From contig JAKAEG010000145.1 in the NCBI GenBank assembly GCA_021819985.1, positions 1 through 8,101 on the forward strand: a DNA stretch of 8,101 nt, written 5' to 3'. Shown here piece after piece: positions 1 to 5,611 of this stretch. Under the pieces are notes generated by a model, which was given only the letters and a program-made list of their open reading frames with translations, made no database searches and was not told the DNA's origin. A program made the translations under genes and the position numbers. This DNA comes from Nitrospirota bacterium (GTDB lineage Bacteria > Nitrospirota > Thermodesulfovibrionia > Thermodesulfovibrionales > JdFR-88). Each line of letters starts with the position of its first letter. Within the stretch, counting starts at the first letter, position 1.

Positions 1-688
1 CGCGCTCACCCGGATTTTTGTCCCTGAAATACTGGCTGGAAAGAAATCTTAGCGCGCCCGGCATGGGGAATTTGGGGTAATTGCCGAAACCGCCGTTTTG
101 CGGGTCGAACTCCCTGAGCATCTCCATCGTGGCGGTCTCAAGGGATGCCCTGTCTGGCTCTGCTTTTTCGGCAGGTCCCCGTTTTTCGATCGAAGCCTGT
201 TTCAGGTGCTCTATAACCCGGTCTGAATACTCATAAGCCTTGTCCTTGTTCTGGGAATAGAACTGGGCAACTTCCGCGAGCACTTTTTTGAACGCCGGTC
301 TTCCCATTGAGTCCACCGGGGGGAAATACGTGCCTCCGTAAAACGGCTTTCCCTCCGGGGTTAGGAAAATACTTAGCGGCCAGCCGCCTCCATGACCCAT
401 TGCGGCAAGGGCCTCCTGGTAGCGCCTGTCTATATCCGGGCGCAGGTCCCGGTCTATTTTCACGCAGATGAAATCTTTATTTAATATGTCCGCTACCTCC
501 GGGTCTTCGAAGCTTTCGGCGGCCTGCACATGGCACCAGTGGCACCAGCCCGCACCGGAGCTTAGGAAAACGGCCTTGCCCTCCTCTTTCGCATTGCTGA
601 ACGCCTCATCGCACCATGGCATCCAGTTTATCTTCTGCTTCGCCGCCATCCGGAGATACGGGCTCTTCTCGTCGCTCAGTTGTCTCAT
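1..688 (-). CDS. Thioredoxin-domain protein, DUF255 / YyaL (SSP411) family, N-terminal part
   Basis: Seen: reading leftward from ATG at 688-686 gives about 229 residues with no stop before the window edge. A thioredoxin-like domain covers roughly residues 1-160. It has the family signature WCHWCHV with the CxxC pair at C49 and C52, then ESFEDPEV (58-65), KIDRD (77-81), GGGWPLSIFLTPEGKPF (100-116) and GGTYFPP (118-124). Near the cut end, a GGFGNYPKFP segment marks the start of the alpha/alpha-barrel half of this family. Full-length relatives are close to 600-700 residues, so about two thirds are missing. Known: the family pairs a thioredoxin fold with a sugar-epimerase-like barrel; a redox role is often suggested but the function is not established. 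The start is supported by an AAAAGGGGGA SD (706-697) 8 bases upstream. The commoner NPVDWYPW motif reads KINWMPW here, so this is a somewhat divergent member. It diverges from the pyr operon and shows no functional link to it. Confidence 0.93.
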   Translation of the reverse strand, partial: MRQLSDEKSPYLRMAAKQKINWMPWCDEAFSNAKEEGKAVFLSSGAGWCHWCHVQAAESFEDPEVADILNKDFICVKIDRDLRPDIDRRYQEALAAMGHGGGWPLSIFLTPEGKPFYGGTYFPPVDSMGRPAFKKVLAEVAQFYSQNKDKAYEYSDRVIEHLKQASIEKRGPAEKAEPDRASLETATMEMLREFDPQNGGFGNYPKFPMPGALRFLSSQYFRDKNPGER

Positions 689-711
689 TAAAAAAATCCC
701 CCTTTTGAAGA

Positions 712-740
712 ATTATAACACCCGGCTCCTCCTGTATCAT
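712..740 (-). promoter_or_regulatory. Promoter of the DUF255 gene
   Basis: On the minus strand a perfect TATAAT -10 box lies at 717-712. Seventeen bases upstream is ATGATA at 740-735, which matches the TTGACA -35 box at 4 of 6 positions. Transcription would start near 705, leaving a leader of under 20 bases with the SD site almost at the 5' end. The -10 box is strong evidence; the -35 box is weak. Confidence 0.6.
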
Positions 741-787
741 TAAAACGATTTTCTTAATCAATAGTATCTGCAGATTTCGGCTTAATT

Positions 788-866
788 CGTCATGCCCGAG
801 GACCTTAATCGGGCATCCATTTTAAACATCAACGTGGATTCCCGCTTAAGACGTGCGGGAATGACG
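788..866. repeat. REP/BIME-like element: two related hairpins in inverted orientation
   Basis: Two 32-base arms (788-819 and 835-866) are inverted copies of each other, 24 of 32 positions matching, with CGTCAT at the outer ends and TCCA inside. Each arm is itself a hairpin. The left stem is ATGCCCG (792-798) with CGGGCAT (810-816). The right stem is ATTCCCG (838-844) with CGGGAAT (856-862). The arms differ at the third base pair (G-C against T-A), but pairing is kept in both. This layout, with a 15-base spacer between arms, is typical of dispersed intergenic repeats (REP, BIME or small MITE families). No open frame or clear target duplication is seen. It separates the divergent DUF255 and pyr promoters. 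Confidence 0.75.
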
Positions 867-882
867 GCAAAAGAGAAGTAAT

Positions 883-912
883 TTGACCCGCCCTCTTCTT
901 TTATGTTTAAAT
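883..912 (+). promoter_or_regulatory. Candidate promoter of the pyr operon
   Basis: TTGACC (883-888) matches the -35 consensus at 5 of 6 positions. The -10 box is weaker: TTTAAA (906-911, 17-base spacer) or TTAAAT (907-912, 18-base spacer), each 4 of 6. A start near 918-920 would place the PyrR-binding hairpin (921 onward) at the very 5' end of the transcript. The assignment rests on this fit and on the lack of a better candidate between the REP-like element and the hairpin. Confidence 0.5.
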
Positions 913-920
913 AATGAAAT

Positions 921-951
921 CCTTTAATTTAACCCCGAGAGGTTAACAAGG
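921..951 (+). promoter_or_regulatory. PyrR-binding RNA hairpin of the pyr leader
   Basis: The segment 931-944 reads AACCCCGAGAGGUU as RNA. It fits the PyrR-binding loop consensus ARUCCNGNGAGGYU at 13 of 14 positions; the only departure is C for U at the third. It folds as expected for that family. The upper stem UUAACC/GGUUAA (929-934 with 941-946) closes a CCGAGA hexaloop, and an asymmetric bulge on the 5' side (925-928) separates it from a lower stem CCUU/AAGG (921-924 with 948-951). Known: UMP- or UTP-bound PyrR stabilises this hairpin and lowers downstream expression, by transcription attenuation in Bacillus and by blocking ribosome binding in mycobacteria. Here an SD-like AGGAG (953-957) begins two bases after the stem, so either route is possible. 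The presence of pyrR as the first operon gene makes the call strong. Confidence 0.88.
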
Positions 952-961
952 TAGGAGACAC

Positions 962-1081
962 GTGAAAAAGCCGACAACTATATCTTGCCAAGCGGACCTT
1001 CCCCAGGGGGAAGGTTTTTTTGTGCCGTCTAATATAAAATCCTGGACGCAAAAAGGTCAAAAGGAACAAAAACAAAAATGA
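962..1081 (+). CDS. Possible 39-residue leader peptide overlapping the attenuator and pyrR
   Basis: Seen: a GTG codon at 962 follows AGGAG (953-957) by four bases and opens a frame of 39 codons. The frame passes through the whole terminator hairpin (996-1021) and stops at TGA 1079-1081, overlapping the pyrR ATG (1078-1080) as ATGA. The peptide starts MKKPTTISC, is hydrophilic and ends in a Lys/Gln-rich tail; it resembles no family I know. Inferred: a ribosome in this frame would prevent the terminator from folding and would deliver ribosomes to pyrR, whose own SD (AAGGA, 1061-1065) is 12 bases away and so poorly placed. E. coli pyrBI uses a translated leader peptide through its attenuator in a comparable way. 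Against it: an open frame of this length can occur by chance, the start is GTG, and the SD spacing is short. Confidence 0.4.
   Translation: MKKPTTISCQADLPQGEGFFVPSNIKSWTQKGQKEQKQK
996..1021 (+). terminator. Rho-independent terminator / attenuator of the pyr leader
   Basis: An eight-base-pair GC-rich stem, ACCTTCCC (996-1003) with GGGAAGGT (1008-1015), closes a CAGG loop and runs into T1015-T1021. It lies between the PyrR hairpin and pyrR, where attenuation requires it. Short complementarities could support a competing antiterminator: AAGGT (948-952) with ACCTT (996-1000), or GG/AGG at 950-955 with CCT/CC at 997-1002. These are weaker than the terminator by eye, and folding energies were not computed. 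Confidence 0.85.
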
Positions 1082-1659
1082 CAAAACAGCTCTTGGACAG
1101 CAAAGAGATAGACCGGAGCCTGACCAGGATAAGCCACGAGATCATCGAGAAGAACAAGGGCGCGGAAGGCCTTTGCCTGATAGGCATCCAGCGCGGAGGC
1201 GTCCACCTGGCCGAAAGGATCGCAAACAAGATAAAGAACACCGAAGGGGCCGATATACCGGTGGGCTCGCTGGACATATCCTTTTACCGGGATGACTTCA
1301 GGATACGCCAGCCCTCGGTCATTGGCCGCACCGATATGCCCTTCGATGTCGAGGGCAAAAAGGTCGTTATAGTGGACGACGTCTTTTTCACCGGAAGGTC
1401 CATCAGGGCCGCCCTGGACGCCATAATGGACATGGGCAGGCCCGCGCTCGTTCAGCTTGCGGTGCTTGTGGACCGGGGGCACAGGGAACTGCCCATAAGG
1501 GCCGATTACGCCGGAAAAAACATCCCCACCTCCAGGGAAAACGAACGCGTGGAGGTGCTCCTTGAAGAGGACGGACACGAGGACAGCGTGATACTTACCC
1601 CTGTTACGGGAGAGGGCAGATCTGCCGGAGAGCCGGAGGGGGAAGTAAATAATGGCTAG
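1078..1659 (+). CDS. pyrR: PyrR: pyr operon RNA-binding attenuator / uracil phosphoribosyltransferase
   Basis: PyrR binds pyr leader RNA when charged with UMP or UTP and lowers transcription of the operon; many members also convert uracil and PRPP to UMP. The 193 residues align end to end with Bacillus PyrR (181 residues). Seen: the N-terminal LTRISHEIIEKNKG segment, SLDISFYRDDF (64-74), the PRPP-binding loop VIVDDVFFTGRSI (97-109), and the family-specific LVDRGHRELPIRADYAGKNI (130-149). The tail is about 12 residues longer than in Bacillus and rich in Gly and Glu, partly because the DNA there also carries the pyrB SD (GGAGG, 1635-1639). The start is fixed by homology. Its own SD, AAGGA, is 12 bases upstream, and the codon overlaps the stop of a possible leader ORF, so initiation may be coupled. 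It is the first gene of the operon it controls, and a matching PyrR site lies upstream. Confidence 0.96.
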   Translation: MTKQLLDSKEIDRSLTRISHEIIEKNKGAEGLCLIGIQRGGVHLAERIANKIKNTEGADIPVGSLDISFYRDDFRIRQPSVIGRTDMPFDVEGKKVVIVDDVFFTGRSIRAALDAIMDMGRPALVQLAVLVDRGHRELPIRADYAGKNIPTSRENERVEVLLEEDGHEDSVILTPVTGEGRSAGEPEGEVNNG

Positions 1660-2575
1660 CGTAAAGCACCTGCTTGGGATAAAGGAGCTGTCCGCCCAGG
1701 AAATTATGCTTTACCTGAACTCCGCTGGTTCATTCAAGGACATCTTAAAGAGGGACATAAAAAAGGTCCCCGCGCTCAGAGGCAGGACTGTTGTAAACCT
1801 CTTCCTTGAGCCTTCAACGCGCACAAGGACATCCTTCGAGCTTGCCGCAAAGAGGCTGTCAACAGACGTAATAAATTTTTCGGCCCCCTCTAGCAGCATA
1901 CTCAAGGGCGAAAGTCTTCTTGATACCGCTTTAACCGTAGAGGCACTTGGCGCTGATATCATAATAATCAGGCACTCGTCCTCGGGCGCGCCCCATATGC
2001 TCTCAAGGCACATCAAGGCCCATCTGATAAACGCGGGGGACGGCACGAACGAGCACCCCACACAGGCGCTCCTGGACGCCTTCACGATAAAAGAGAAAAA
2101 AGGCGGGTTCGAGGGCCTGAAAGTGGCAATTGTGGGAGACATAATCCACAGCAGGGTTGCCAAGTCGAACATATACTGCCTTAAAAAGCTGGGGGCGGAC
2201 GTAAGGCTTGTAGGACCGGCAACGCTTCTGCCGGAAGAATTCAGGGAGCTTGGCGTAAGCACCACGACCAGCATGGATGAAGGCCTCGAAGAGGCGGACG
2301 TGATAATGATGCTGAGGCTTCAGCTCGAGCGCCAGGGGAAAGGATTTTTCCCCACGACGGCCGAATATTTCAGGCAATGGGGGCTTTCAAAGAAGAGGCT
2401 GGAAACCGCGAAACCGGATGCCATAGTGATGCATCCAGGCCCCATGAACAGGGGGATAGAGATAGCCTCGGCGGTCGCCGACGGAGATAACTCAGTGATA
2501 CTGGAACAGGTGACAAACGGGCTTGCCGTCAGGATGGCTGTCATGTATCACCTGGATGAGAGGAAAGAGCAATGA
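1652..2575 (+). CDS. pyrB: Aspartate carbamoyltransferase catalytic subunit
   Basis: This enzyme transfers the carbamoyl group of carbamoyl phosphate to L-aspartate, giving N-carbamoyl-L-aspartate, the first committed pyrimidine step, in the cytoplasm. The 307-residue length is normal. Seen: the carbamoyl phosphate motif FLEPSTRTRTSFE (51-63, with S55-T-R-T-R59), the active-site lysine loop SSSILKGES (80-88, K85), HPTQALLD (135-142), the aspartate-domain RLQLERQG (222-229) and HPGPMNRG (261-268). All expected active-site residues are present. No pyrI-like regulatory subunit gene follows, and pyrC adjoins it, as in organisms where PyrB works without PyrI, sometimes complexed with dihydroorotase. 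The start lies within pyrR (8-base overlap), with a strong SD, GGAGGGGG, nine bases upstream. It ends in an ATGA overlap with pyrC. Confidence 0.97.
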   Translation: MASVKHLLGIKELSAQEIMLYLNSAGSFKDILKRDIKKVPALRGRTVVNLFLEPSTRTRTSFELAAKRLSTDVINFSAPSSSILKGESLLDTALTVEALGADIIIIRHSSSGAPHMLSRHIKAHLINAGDGTNEHPTQALLDAFTIKEKKGGFEGLKVAIVGDIIHSRVAKSNIYCLKKLGADVRLVGPATLLPEEFRELGVSTTTSMDEGLEEADVIMMLRLQLERQGKGFFPTTAEYFRQWGLSKKRLETAKPDAIVMHPGPMNRGIEIASAVADGDNSVILEQVTNGLAVRMAVMYHLDERKEQ

Positions 2576-3858
2576 GAATACTCATCACAGGCGGACACGT
2601 GATAGACCCGTCACAGGAATTTGCCGGAAGGGCGGATATCCTTATAGAAGACGGCCGTATAAAGACATTCGCAAAAGAAAAAAAATTGAGGAATAATCAG
2701 GCCCAGGTAATAGATGCCGAAGGGCATTGGCTCATCCCCGGACTCATAGACATGCACACTCACCTGCGGGAGCCCGGCTTCGAGAACAAAGAGACCATAA
2801 AAACAGGCACATTGGCCGCACTGCGCGGAGGCTTCACTACCGTATGCGCCATGCCCAACACCAACCCGGTAAACGACAACCCGGGCGTGACCGAGTTCAT
2901 ATTGAAAAAGGCCAGAGCGGAGGGACACGCGAGAGTGCTGCCCATAGGGGCGGTCACGAAAGGACAGATGGGCGAGGAGCTTGCCCCTTTATATATGATG
3001 CGGGAGGCAGGCTGTATAGCATTCTCTGACGACGGCAGGCCGGTGGCTAACCCTCTCATCATGAGAAGGGCACTCGAATACGCAAAAGGACTGGACGCTC
3101 TCATTATCTCCCATGCTGAGGACCCTGTGTTGTCTGACGGAGGGGTCATGAATGAGGGGCTGCTTTCGGCAACGATGGGACTCAAGGGCTCTCCGGCAAT
3201 CGCTGAAGAGGTGATGATATACAGGGACATCGCCCTGTCGGAGCTTACAGGCGGACGCGTGCATATCGCCCATGTCTCGACGCTTGGAGGCGTAAGGGTG
3301 ATAAGGCAGGCCAAGGAACGAGGCATTGCGGTCACCGCCGAGACATGCCCTCATTATTTCAGCCTCACCCAGGATGCCGTTTGCGGCTTTAACACGAGCG
3401 CCAAGGTAAACCCACCGTTAAGGACCCGAAGGGACATAGAAGCGATAAAGGAAGGCCTTAAGGACGGCACGATAGACATCATAGCTACGGACCATGCCCC
3501 CCACGGCAGGGCGGAAAAGATGTCTAGACAGTTCGATGACGCGCCGTCCGGAATATCGGGGCTTGAGACCGCTCTTTCATTGTCTTTGGCCCTTGTGGAG
3601 GAAGGCGTGCTTACGGAAATGGAATTGATAAGGAAACTCACCCAGACCCCCGCAAGGATTCTCCGGGTAGACGGCGGCACGCTAAAGGAAGGCATGCCCG
3701 CGGAGCTGGCGATAGTGGACCCGCAGAGGCGATCCGTACTTAAGGCTGCCCATCTCAAATCTTTGGGGCAAAACACTCCATTTGACGGAATGGAGATGAA
3801 AGGCGCGGTCATCAAAACTTTTTTTGGAGAGAAGATAATGGAATGGGGACAGGAATGA
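2572..3858 (+). CDS. pyrC: Dihydroorotase, class I
   Basis: The enzyme reversibly cyclises N-carbamoyl-L-aspartate to L-dihydroorotate; it is a zinc amidohydrolase with a TIM barrel. The 428 residues match the long bacterial class found in Bacillus and Aquifex, not the shorter E. coli type. Metal ligands can be placed by motif: H62 and H64 in DMHTHLREPG, the bridging D154 in FSDDG, H181 in ISHAED, H234 in HIAHVST, and the catalytic D307 in ATDHAPH. All are offset by the same three residues from the positions I recall for the Bacillus anthracis enzyme, so there are no indels between them. The substrate-binding MPNTNP (94-99) is present. Translation is coupled to pyrB through a 4-base ATGA overlap, with a purine-rich SD (AGAGGAAAGAG) inside the end of pyrB. 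Class I enzymes often associate with PyrB, which fits the adjacency. Confidence 0.97.
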   Translation: MRILITGGHVIDPSQEFAGRADILIEDGRIKTFAKEKKLRNNQAQVIDAEGHWLIPGLIDMHTHLREPGFENKETIKTGTLAALRGGFTTVCAMPNTNPVNDNPGVTEFILKKARAEGHARVLPIGAVTKGQMGEELAPLYMMREAGCIAFSDDGRPVANPLIMRRALEYAKGLDALIISHAEDPVLSDGGVMNEGLLSATMGLKGSPAIAEEVMIYRDIALSELTGGRVHIAHVSTLGGVRVIRQAKERGIAVTAETCPHYFSLTQDAVCGFNTSAKVNPPLRTRRDIEAIKEGLKDGTIDIIATDHAPHGRAEKMSRQFDDAPSGISGLETALSLSLALVEEGVLTEMELIRKLTQTPARILRVDGGTLKEGMPAELAIVDPQRRSVLKAAHLKSLGQNTPFDGMEMKGAVIKTFFGEKIMEWGQE

Positions 3859-4985
3859 GACGGGAAAAGGCCCTGCTTGTCCTCAAGGACGGCCTTGTGT
3901 TTGAAGGCTGGTCTTTTGGCGCTGCCGGCCAGGCCATAGGCGAGGTGGTATTCAATACATCCATGACCGGCTATCAGGAGATCCTTACGGACCCGTCCTA
4001 TAAAGGGCAGCTCGTCACAATGACCTATACCCAGATAGGCAATTACGGCGTCAACATGGAGGACCCCGAATCGGAAAAACTTTACGCCCAGGGGTTCATA
4101 GTAAAGGAATACATGCCCATGAGGAGCAACTGGCGCTCCCATGCCCCTTTGGGGGCGTACCTGAAAGAAAACGGGATACCCGCGATTGAGGGGATAGATA
4201 CGAGGGCGCTCACACGCCACCTGAGGGAAAAGGGCGCGCAGACGGGCATAATCTCAACTACTGAATCAGACCCTCTGAAACTGCTTGAAAAGTGCCAGGC
4301 CTATCCCTCCATCGATGCGTTTGATTTCGTGAAAGAGGTCTCGACGAGAGAGCTTTACACCTGGCGGCAGGATCTCTGGCGCTGGCCCGAAGGGCTTCAG
4401 TATGCAAAGGAAGAAAGCAATAAGAAAAATAAAAAAATAGTGGCTTACGATTTCGGCATTAAATTCAATATCCTGAGGAGCCTTGTACATGCGGGTTTCG
4501 AGGTGACCGTGGTGCCGGCGCTGACTGCCGCCGAGGAGGTCCTTGAGATGGACCCTGACGGCGTGGTCCTGAGCAACGGCCCCGGAGACCCCAGGACAAC
4601 GACCTACGCGGTCGAAAACGCAAAAAAACTCATAGGCAAAAAGCCGGTTTTGGGTATATGCCTTGGCCACCAGATACTTGGGCTTGCGCTTGGCGGAGAG
4701 ATATACAAATTGAAATTCGGACACCACGGGGGAAACCATCCGGTCATGGACCTCGTTAACGGCAAAGTGGAGATTACCTCCCAGAACCATAACTACTGCG
4801 TGGATATAAAGAGCATGAAAGGGAAAGTGCGGCTTACCCACAAAAACCTTTACGACGGCACGGAAGAGGGAATGGAGCACACGGAGCTTCCGGTTATTTC
4901 CGTGCAGCACCATCCGGAGGCCGGCCCCGGCCCGAATGACGCCTCGCATATCTTCAGGCGGTTCAGGAAGCTTTTGGACCGGTGA
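3855..4985 (+). CDS. carA: Carbamoyl-phosphate synthase small (glutaminase) subunit
   Basis: CarA hydrolyses glutamine and passes ammonia through a tunnel to CarB. The N-terminal domain (about 1-150) carries GEVVFNTSMTGYQEILTDPSY and the IDTRALTRHLREKGAQ segment; the class I glutaminase domain follows from about 190. It shows SNGPGDP, the nucleophile elbow LGICLGHQIL with C269, FGHHGGNHPV, and the catalytic H353 and E355 in QHHPEAGPGPND. I chose ATG 3855 (376 residues) over in-frame ATG 3843 for two reasons: it gives an ATGA overlap with pyrC like the other junctions, and it puts the catalytic triad at exactly the E. coli numbers 269/353/355. The SD is weak for both starts (GGGG at 3845-3848 for the chosen one). 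The triad is intact, so the subunit should be active. The gene ends in a GTGA overlap with the next gene, which separates it from carB. Confidence 0.95.
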   Translation: MRREKALLVLKDGLVFEGWSFGAAGQAIGEVVFNTSMTGYQEILTDPSYKGQLVTMTYTQIGNYGVNMEDPESEKLYAQGFIVKEYMPMRSNWRSHAPLGAYLKENGIPAIEGIDTRALTRHLREKGAQTGIISTTESDPLKLLEKCQAYPSIDAFDFVKEVSTRELYTWRQDLWRWPEGLQYAKEESNKKNKKIVAYDFGIKFNILRSLVHAGFEVTVVPALTAAEEVLEMDPDGVVLSNGPGDPRTTTYAVENAKKLIGKKPVLGICLGHQILGLALGGEIYKLKFGHHGGNHPVMDLVNGKVEITSQNHNYCVDIKSMKGKVRLTHKNLYDGTEEGMEHTELPVISVQHHPEAGPGPNDASHIFRRFRKLLDR

Positions 4986-5611
4986 ATGACGCGATAAATA
5001 AAAAAATGAAAACAGAGGGCGAGGATTTCAAGTTTGATATCGAAGGCGATGATCTTAAATTTTGGACTTTCTCTTACAGGGCCGACAAAGGAAGCGTGCT
5101 TTCGCCCATGATATACAGTCATGAGCTTTCGGCCATGCTTGCTTCCGCCCTCCCGGCCGCGGCCGCTTTTTTAATTGTGAAAGCGGGCCTCATCCGTTAT
5201 GCTGCCGCTCTTGCGGCCTATGCTCTGGGGTTTTATTTTTTCAGGACCTTTGTTTTCAAGAAAAGATATCTTTCCTTTTCAATTAACAAAAAAACAGGCG
5301 AGGTCTTCCTGAATATTCCATTTACGGCAAACAAGACGTTCAGGACAGATGAGATAGAAAAAATTGAAGCGAAGACGGAGACCTTCCTTCCTGAAAACGC
5401 GGAAGGGCTTAAGCAGGTGGAAAAGATAGCGCTTCATCACCATACGGTGCTTCCGGAGCTGGACAAGCCCGTGGATTTCTTTTCCGTTCGGGTCCGCTTG
5501 AAAAACGGCGCTGACCACATTATTTATTCGGGGCGGAAACCGGAAACAGCGGCAGATATCACAATCAAGATAAAGGAGTTTTTAAGTTTAAACGTGATTG
5601 AAAATGCCTAA
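4982..5611 (+). CDS. Unrecognised two-helix membrane protein between carA and carB
   Basis: I do not recognise this 209-residue protein. Seen: a charged N-terminal region (1-45), two closely spaced hydrophobic segments (about 49-67, Ala/Leu-rich, and 71-92, Ala/Phe/Tyr-rich) that would form a membrane hairpin, then the basic stop KKR (93-95). A soluble C-terminal part of about 115 residues follows, with an alternating beta-like pattern (LSFSINKKTGEVFLNI; FFSVRVRLKNGADHIIYSG) and a terminal helix. By the positive-inside rule both ends face the cytoplasm. The architecture resembles small membrane-anchored beta-rich domains of the bacterial PH-like kind, but no motif proves that. The start is GTG 4982 (GTGA overlap with carA; AGGAAG at 4965-4970); ATG 5006 lacks an SD. 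The end overlaps carB by 8 bases. Codon use matches its neighbours, so it does not look like a recent insertion. Position implies co-expression with carbamoyl phosphate synthase; any functional link is inference. Confidence 0.85.
   Translation: MNDAINKKMKTEGEDFKFDIEGDDLKFWTFSYRADKGSVLSPMIYSHELSAMLASALPAAAAFLIVKAGLIRYAAALAAYALGFYFFRTFVFKKRYLSFSINKKTGEVFLNIPFTANKTFRTDEIEKIEAKTETFLPENAEGLKQVEKIALHHHTVLPELDKPVDFFSVRVRLKNGADHIIYSGRKPETAADITIKIKEFLSLNVIENA

Noticed and set aside
468..743. A 91-codon plus-strand open frame
   Set aside because: It lies antisense to the 5' end of the DUF255 gene and its promoter. The minus strand carries clear family motifs here; the plus-strand translation has none.
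788..866. The paired hairpins read as transcription terminators
   Set aside because: Neither stem is followed by a T run on either strand, and no gene ends into the region. The inverted two-arm design fits an intergenic repeat better.
871..897. Short inverted repeat AAGAG/CTCTT around the pyr -35 box
   Set aside because: Only five base pairs are matched and the rest of the purine and pyrimidine tracts do not pair, so an operator cannot be supported.
3843..3857. In-frame upstream ATG at 3843 as the carA start
   Set aside because: It would add four residues with no homology. The start at 3855 gives the ATGA overlap and E. coli-identical numbering of the catalytic residues. The alternative cannot be fully excluded because neither start has a strong SD.
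3354..4220. A long minus-strand open frame (288 codons) across the pyrC-carA junction
   Set aside because: It is antisense to two strongly conserved enzymes. Its translation has no recognisable domain, and long antisense frames are expected in GC-rich coding DNA. The same applies to the other antisense frames under pyrR, pyrB, carA and carB.
5006..5008. ATG as the start of the membrane-protein gene
   Set aside because: No SD precedes it, whereas GTG 4982 has AGGAAG upstream and overlaps the carA stop like the other junctions.
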